Source: Demequina litorisediminis (GTDB lineage: Bacteria > Actinomycetota > Actinomycetes > Actinomycetales > Demequinaceae). From it: 64,000 bases of DNA. The DNA lies in assembly GCF_030161615.1 (NCBI RefSeq), contig NZ_BSUN01000001.1, positions 2,813,727 to 2,877,726 of the forward strand, given 5' to 3'. A program made the translations under genes and the position numbers. This document shows positions 59,983-64,000 of this stretch, in pieces (the first letter of the stretch is position 1; each line of letters begins with the position of its first letter). A model generated the notes under the pieces. It was given only the letters and a program-made list of their open reading frames with translations, did no database searches and was not told where the DNA came from.

Positions 59983-60565
59983 TCAGATCAGGTCGAGCAG
60001 GTGCTGGTGTACGCGGAGCCTCGTCGGAGATCTCCGGGTGGAACGCCGTCGCGAGGCGCGAGCCGTACTGCACCGCCACCGCATGCTCCACACCGTCGCC
60101 TGCGACCGCAGTGGCGAGCACCTCCACCTCATCCGCGTAGGACTCGACCCAGGGCGCCCTGATGAACGTGGCGCGCATCGAGGAACCATCGGGCAGCCAC
60201 GTCAACGACGCCTCGGCCGAGTCCACCTGCCGTCCAAACGCGTTGCGGCGCACCGTCATGGGAATCGCCTCGAGCGTCTGCTGGCCCTCGATGCCGTCCA
60301 CCAGATCGGTGGCGAGCAGGATCATCCCGGCGCACGATCCCAGCACGGGAAGGCCAGCCTGGATCCGTTCCATCAGAAGGTCGCGCAAGTCAAAGGCGCG
60401 CAGCAACTTGTCGATGGTGGTCGACTCGCCCCGGGCAAGATGATCGCGTCGACCTGCTCGCTCGCGCGCCCTGCGCACCAGCGTCACGTCCGCGCCCAGG
60501 CTCGTCACCGCCGCGGCGTGCTCCCGCACGTCGCCCTGCAGCGCCAGCACTCCTACCGTCGTCAC
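59983..60565 (-). CDS. pdxT: PdxT, glutaminase subunit of PLP synthase (frameshifted in this sequence)
   Basis: 194 residues after correction. Supplies ammonia to PdxS for pyridoxal 5'-phosphate. VGVLALQGDVREHAAAV at the start; oxyanion region LPGGESTTIDKLLRAF; nucleophile in VLGSCAGMILLA; catalytic His/Glu in AFHPEISDELRVHQ. Indels: AGCT insertion at 60018, a missing G near 60437, and a two-base loss near 60465 consistent with a collapsed GAGCTCGAGC. GTG start overlapping the Nudix stop (GTGA). Confidence 0.92.
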
Positions 60566-61115
60566 TCGTTTGCCTCTCCCAAATCCATGGTCACGCCGTC
60601 CCACTCTAGAAACGGCGCCCAGTCCTCACGCAACTGCACGGGGAACACCTCGATCTGCGCAGCCGCGAGCCTCGGCGCGGGTCATCCATACCGTGTCGTC
60701 GATCGTGTCGAGCTCTGTCTCGGTCCAGGCAATGCCCGCGGTGGACTGCGCGTCCGCAAGGCGTGCCACGAAGTACACCTCGTGCTGAATGTACGGCCGC
60801 GACTGGAAGTCAAACAGCGCGGTGCGATCCCAGACGGGGCCGCGCAGCGCCTCCACGGGGACCACCAGGCCGGTCTCCTCCGTCAGGCTCGCGTGCGGCG
60901 GCCTCGGCGGCGCTCTCCCCCGGCTCAATGCCACCCCCGGGGGTGAACCACCAGGACCGCTCAGGCCGATGCGAGTCGTGAGCCCGCATCACCAGCAGCC
61001 GACCCTCGTCGTCAAGCAGCAGCACCCTGGCGCCCTCGCGCCTGATCACCTGCGGCTCGCCCCCGGAGAAGAGGAGACGGCCGATGCAGAGGCTCTCCCC
61101 CGCATCGGCCGTCAT
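60562..61115 (-). CDS. Nudix hydrolase (frameshifted in this sequence)
   Basis: 183 residues after correction. The Nudix box reads GGGIEPGESAAEAAARELTE followed by ETG, i.e. Gx5Ex7REUxEExGU, only after removing the AGCT insertion at 60887. A second insertion at 60669 hides the C terminus, which ends EWDGVTMDLGEANE. WWFTPGGG precedes the box. Substrate unknown. In Mycobacterium tuberculosis a Nudix gene also sits in the patA-pimA-pdxS-pdxT neighbourhood. Coupled to pdxT by a 4-base overlap. Confidence 0.88.
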
Positions 61116-61131
61116 CTCTGTCCTCGCTGAC

Positions 61132-62038
61132 TTACCAGCCGCGCTCGGCGAGGCGGTGCGGCTCGGGAACCTCGTCAACGTTGATGCCGACCATGGCCTC
61201 ACCGAGGCCGCGCGACACGTCGGCGATCACGGCGGGGTCGTCGTAGAACGTGGTGGCCTTGACGATGGCCGCGGCACGCGACGCCGGGTCACCGGACTTG
61301 AAGATGCCGGAGCCCACGAACACGCCCTCGGCGCCGAGCCTGCATCATCATCGCGGCGTCCGCGGGGTGGCGATGCCGCCGGCGGTGAACGTCACGACGG
61401 GCGGCTTGCCGGTCTCGGCGACCTCCTGCACGAGCGGCAGCGGCGCCTGCAGTTCCTTGGCGGCGACGTACAGCCTCGTCCTTGGGAAGCGAGGTGAGGC
61501 GAGCGATCTCCGCGCGCAGGGTGCGCATGTGCGTGGTGGCGTTCGACACGTCACCGGTGCCGGCCTCACCCTTCGAGCGGATCATGGCCGCGCCCTCGGA
61601 GATGCGACGCAGCGCCTCGCCAAGGTTGGTGGCACCGCACACGAACGGCACGGTGAACTGCCACTTGTCGATGTGGTGCGCGTAGTCGGCGGGGGTCAGA
61701 ACCTCGGACTCGTCGATGTAGTCCACGCCAAGGCTCTGGAGCACCTGCGCCTCGACGAAGTGACCGATGCGGGCCTTCGCCATGACGGGAATCGAGACGG
61801 CGTCGATGATGCCGGCGATGAGGTCCGGGTCAGACATCCGGGCCACGCCACCCTGCGCGCGGATGTCTGCGGGGACACGCTCGAGGGCCATGACGGCCAC
61901 GGCGCCCGCGTCCTCGGCGATCTTCGCCTGCTCCGGGGTGACGACGTCCATGATCACGCCGCCCTTGAGCATCTCGGCCATGCCGCGCTTGACGAGGTCG
62001 GTTCCGACCTTGGGGGTGGTCTCGGCGGTGTCGCTCAT
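61132..62038 (-). CDS. pdxS: PdxS, pyridoxal 5'-phosphate synthase lyase subunit (frameshifted in this sequence)
   Basis: 301 residues after correction. Combines ribose 5-phosphate, glyceraldehyde 3-phosphate and ammonia from Pdx[21 protein letters not shown] at the N terminus, [40 protein letters not shown] with the catalytic Lys, and the [15 protein letters not shown] phosphate loop. Indels: AGCT insertions at 61474 and 61340 and one missing base near 61370 ([20 protein letters not shown]). ATG overlaps the restored pimA stop. Confidence 0.95.
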
Positions 62039-63216
62039 GCCTGATGCTTCCTTAGGCTTCTCGAGGTGCGGAGGTGTGCTGAACCCTCCCGCGGGAACAG
62101 GCTCCGCGTCCAGTCTAATGGCGTCGCGGTACGTCTCTTCGATCCTGGGTGCCACCTGCTGCCAGTCGAACGTCAGGGCTCGCTGCTGGCCGCGTTCGGC
62201 GAGCGCCGCGCGCGCCTGAGGGTCGTCGAGCAGGGCCGTGACACGGGCCGCCAGTTCCACCGAATCCCCCACGGTGTGCAGGGCGGCACCCACCTCGCCG
62301 TCGGCGTCCGTGGCGACGTCGCGGAACGCGACGAGGTCGCTGGCCACTACGGCAGCGCCCGCCGCCATCGCCTCGACCAGGACGATGCCGAAGGCTCTCT
62401 CCGCCGGTGTTGGGCGCGCAGTACACGTCGACCGACGCCATGAAGCGTGCCTTCATGCCCTCGTCGAGTTCGCCGACCACCTCGGCGCCCGCGCGCGCCG
62501 CTCGCGCGGCAACGCGGTCGGAGAAGCGGCCTGCGACCAGGAATCGGGCACGCGGGTAACGGGCGCGCACATGCGGGATGGCGCCGAGGTACTCCTCGAG
62601 TCCCTTGCGCGGCTCGTCCATCCTGCCCAGGATGCCGATGGTCGGCGCGGCGCGTACCCGTCCATTCGCCACGGGGCTCGGCGACCACGTACTCCTCGGT
62701 GTCGACGCCGTTGGGGATGATGTGCGTCGCCGCCACCCCCAGGTGCTCCTTGACAGTGCGGTCCGCCGACGGGGACACCGCAATGCGCGCATCGAGTTCC
62801 TCGTAGCCGGGCTTGATGAAGGGCTTCGCGATGCGCATCATGCGCGAATGGTCGTTCGAGGTGTGAAAGGTCGCGACGGTGGGGCCGAGGCGCGCCCACA
62901 TCGCGATCACCGACAGTGACATGGTGCCGGGCTCGTGCAGGTGGACCACGTCGAAATTGCCGTCGCGCAGCCAGATGCGGACGCGTGCCGCGGCGATGGG
63001 GCCGAACTTCACGCGCGCGACCGAGCCGTTGTAGTGCACGGGAATCGACTTGCCTGCGATGGAGACATAGTCGGGAACCGCGGTGTCCGGGGATCCGGGG
63101 GCGATGACGGAGACCTCATGCCCTCGCTCCATCAGGATTTCTGCGAGGTCCATGATGTGCAGTTGCACTCCGCCGGGACGGTCAAAGCTATACGGACAGA
63201 CGATGCCGATTCTCAT
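62035..63216 (-). CDS. pimA: PimA-type phosphatidylinositol alpha-mannosyltransferase, GT4 (frameshifted in this sequence)
   Basis: About 393 residues. Transfers mannose from GDP-mannose to phosphatidylinositol at the membrane's inner face. [20 protein letters not shown] is the N-terminal Rossmann start with the glycine loop; [15 protein letters not shown] and [11 protein letters not shown] mark the domain hinge; [20 protein letters not shown] is the EX7E donor motif. Breaks at 62680 (run of C), 62395 (AGCT) and 62053 (AGCT). The last one destroyed the stop: corrected, the protein ends EKLRKHQA with TGA overlapping the pdxS ATG. Confidence 0.9.
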
Positions 63217-64000
63217 GATGTCCACCCGAACCTCTGCAGCATGTGCCAGTCGGCCGGATGAGCGGCAATCATGTCTCCCATCCAGGTGGCCCACTGCTGA
63301 CTCAGGGCAGCGACGCGTTCATCGCGCGGCACGTCAAGATCGCTGGCATCCAGCGCGGCGCCGAAGCTCAGCACCACGCCCCAAGGCGACCCTGCCGCAC
63401 GGCGGCGGGCGCCGTGCAAGGGTTCGTAGCGCACGTGCACGGGAACGAGAGGTGCACCCGTGGCGACCGAGAGCGCGGCCGGTCCCGGTGCCACCTTGAC
63501 CCCGTGACCCCACATCGTGACCTCGACGCCCGAGCCGGAGAGGTCACGATCAGCCAGCAAGCAAATCAGGGTGCGCTCGTTCTTAGCGATGCGGATCAGT
63601 TCACGGAACGTCGCGCCGCCCTCATGCCCCAGCACCCGGATTCCGACGTCCTCACGCATCGCCACGAACCGGTCATACATCTCGCGCGGCTTGAGCACCT
63701 CTGCCACCGCCGTGACGGGGATGATGCGGGGCGACGCGTAGGCGCCCACAAGGTCCCAGTTGCCGCTGTGCGACAGGACGGCCACCACGCCCGTGGGCGA
63801 GGTCGTCAGGAGTTCCTGAACCGGCTCGTAGCCCTCAAGCCGCACCCGGGCGTCCACCTGGGAGGCGCTGAAGCGATCGAGGGTCAGCGCCTCCGCGTAG
63901 TAGCGCGAGACCGACTGCAACGACTCCTTGGACAGATCACGCAGGGCGGACCCCGTCAGCCCGGTGACCCGGTGGAGGTTGTCCTCGAGCCGACGCACCG
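63213..64000 (-). CDS. Phosphatidylinositol mannoside acyltransferase, LpxL/PatA-like (partial, runs off right edge)
   Basis: About 262 C-terminal residues; the N terminus lies beyond the window. The LpxL-type acyltransferase motif HxxxxD is in VLSHSGNWDLVGAY, followed by VTAVAEVLKPREMYDRFVAM, LLADRDLSGSGVEVTMWGHG and the PVHVRYEP strand. Adjacent to pimA and overlapping its start by four bases, so the natural assignment is the PatA enzyme that acylates PIM mannose. No indel in the visible part. Confidence 0.88.
   Translation of the reverse strand, partial: VRRLEDNLHRVTGLTGSALRDLSKESLQSVSRYYAEALTLDRFSASQVDARVRLEGYEPVQELLTTSPTGVVAVLSHSGNWDLVGAYASPRIIPVTAVAEVLKPREMYDRFVAMREDVGIRVLGHEGGATFRELIRIAKNERTLICLLADRDLSGSGVEVTMWGHGVKVAPGPAALSVATGAPLVPVHVRYEPLHGARRRAAGSPWGVVLSFGAALDASDLDVPRDERVAALSQQWATWMGDMIAAHPADWHMLQRFGWTS

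Noticed and set aside
59462..60604. A natural PdxT-TPR fusion protein
   Set aside because: The fusion arises from an AGCT insertion at 60018; removing it gives the usual PdxT C terminus and stop at 59983, and a separate ATG for the TPR gene.

Overview
The window is about 64 kb of chromosomal backbone from a high-GC Gram-positive bacterium. Gene order and protein features point to an actinobacterium of the Micrococcales (Cellulomonadaceae/Demequinaceae-like); this is inference, because no rRNA or other taxonomic marker is present. Nearly everything is single-copy housekeeping DNA. I see no prophage, insertion sequence, CRISPR array, tRNA or rRNA gene.

Layout. (1) 1-8.2 kb, minus strand: complete pyrimidine operon pyrR-pyrB-pyrC-carA-carB-pyrF (pyrF runs off the edge), with a recognisable PyrR-binding RNA loop over the pyrR ribosome-binding site. 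(2) 8.2-14.4 kb: accessory stretch with a non-coding segment, a DUF222/HNH nuclease-like gene and a secreted protein of about 1300 residues with fibronectin-type-III repeats. (3) 14.6-18.9 kb: nusB, efp, aroQ, aroB, aroK, aroC. (4) 19.0-30.5 kb: a full type IV pilus locus (pilB, pilT, pilC, pilA, two minor prepilins, a PilX-like protein, prepilin peptidase, pilM, pilN, pilO-like) between aroE and aroC. (5) 30.6-38.1 kb: aroE, mltG, ruvX, alaS, rpsD, rarA. (6) 38.1-43.3 kb: a winged-helix regulator with its own palindromic operator and an MFS transporter, an SLH-domain/CHAP exported protein, and a divergent LysR/EamA pair. (7) 43.4-55.2 kb: aspS, hisS, cyclophilin, DUF349 protein, a small unknown protein, relA/rel, secF, secD. 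(8) 55.3-64 kb: ruvB, ruvA, ruvC, yebC, a small membrane protein, a SatD-like protein, a TPR-like protein, pdxT, Nudix, pdxS, pimA and a PIM acyltransferase that runs off the right edge.

The most striking property of the sequence is that almost every long gene is broken by +1 frameshifts, and nearly all of them are the same event: an AGCT tetramer carries one extra base, reading AGGCT or AGCCT. I can place about 90 such sites in coding sequence. Removing the base restores the expected protein and a length divisible by three in every gene tested, and in four genes it also restores the natural stop codon. Roughly 17 AGCT sites are intact. A second, smaller set of about 14 indels is mostly one-base shortening of G or C runs. 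The hits fall on either strand, in any codon phase and in essential genes (alaS, rpsD, secD, aspS, relA), so I read them as consensus errors of uncorrected long-read sequencing. The AGCT set probably marks a modified (methylated) AGCT motif; the modification itself is inference. Genes are therefore annotated over their full restored extent, as CDS rather than pseudogenes, with the indel positions given.

Functionally the window joins de novo UMP synthesis, the chorismate branch, translation (EF-P, S4, Ala/Asp/His-tRNA synthetases), stringent response, Sec export, Holliday-junction processing, PLP synthesis and phosphatidylinositol-mannoside assembly. The less conserved layer is cell-surface biology: the type IV pili, the FN3 protein and the SLH/CHAP protein.
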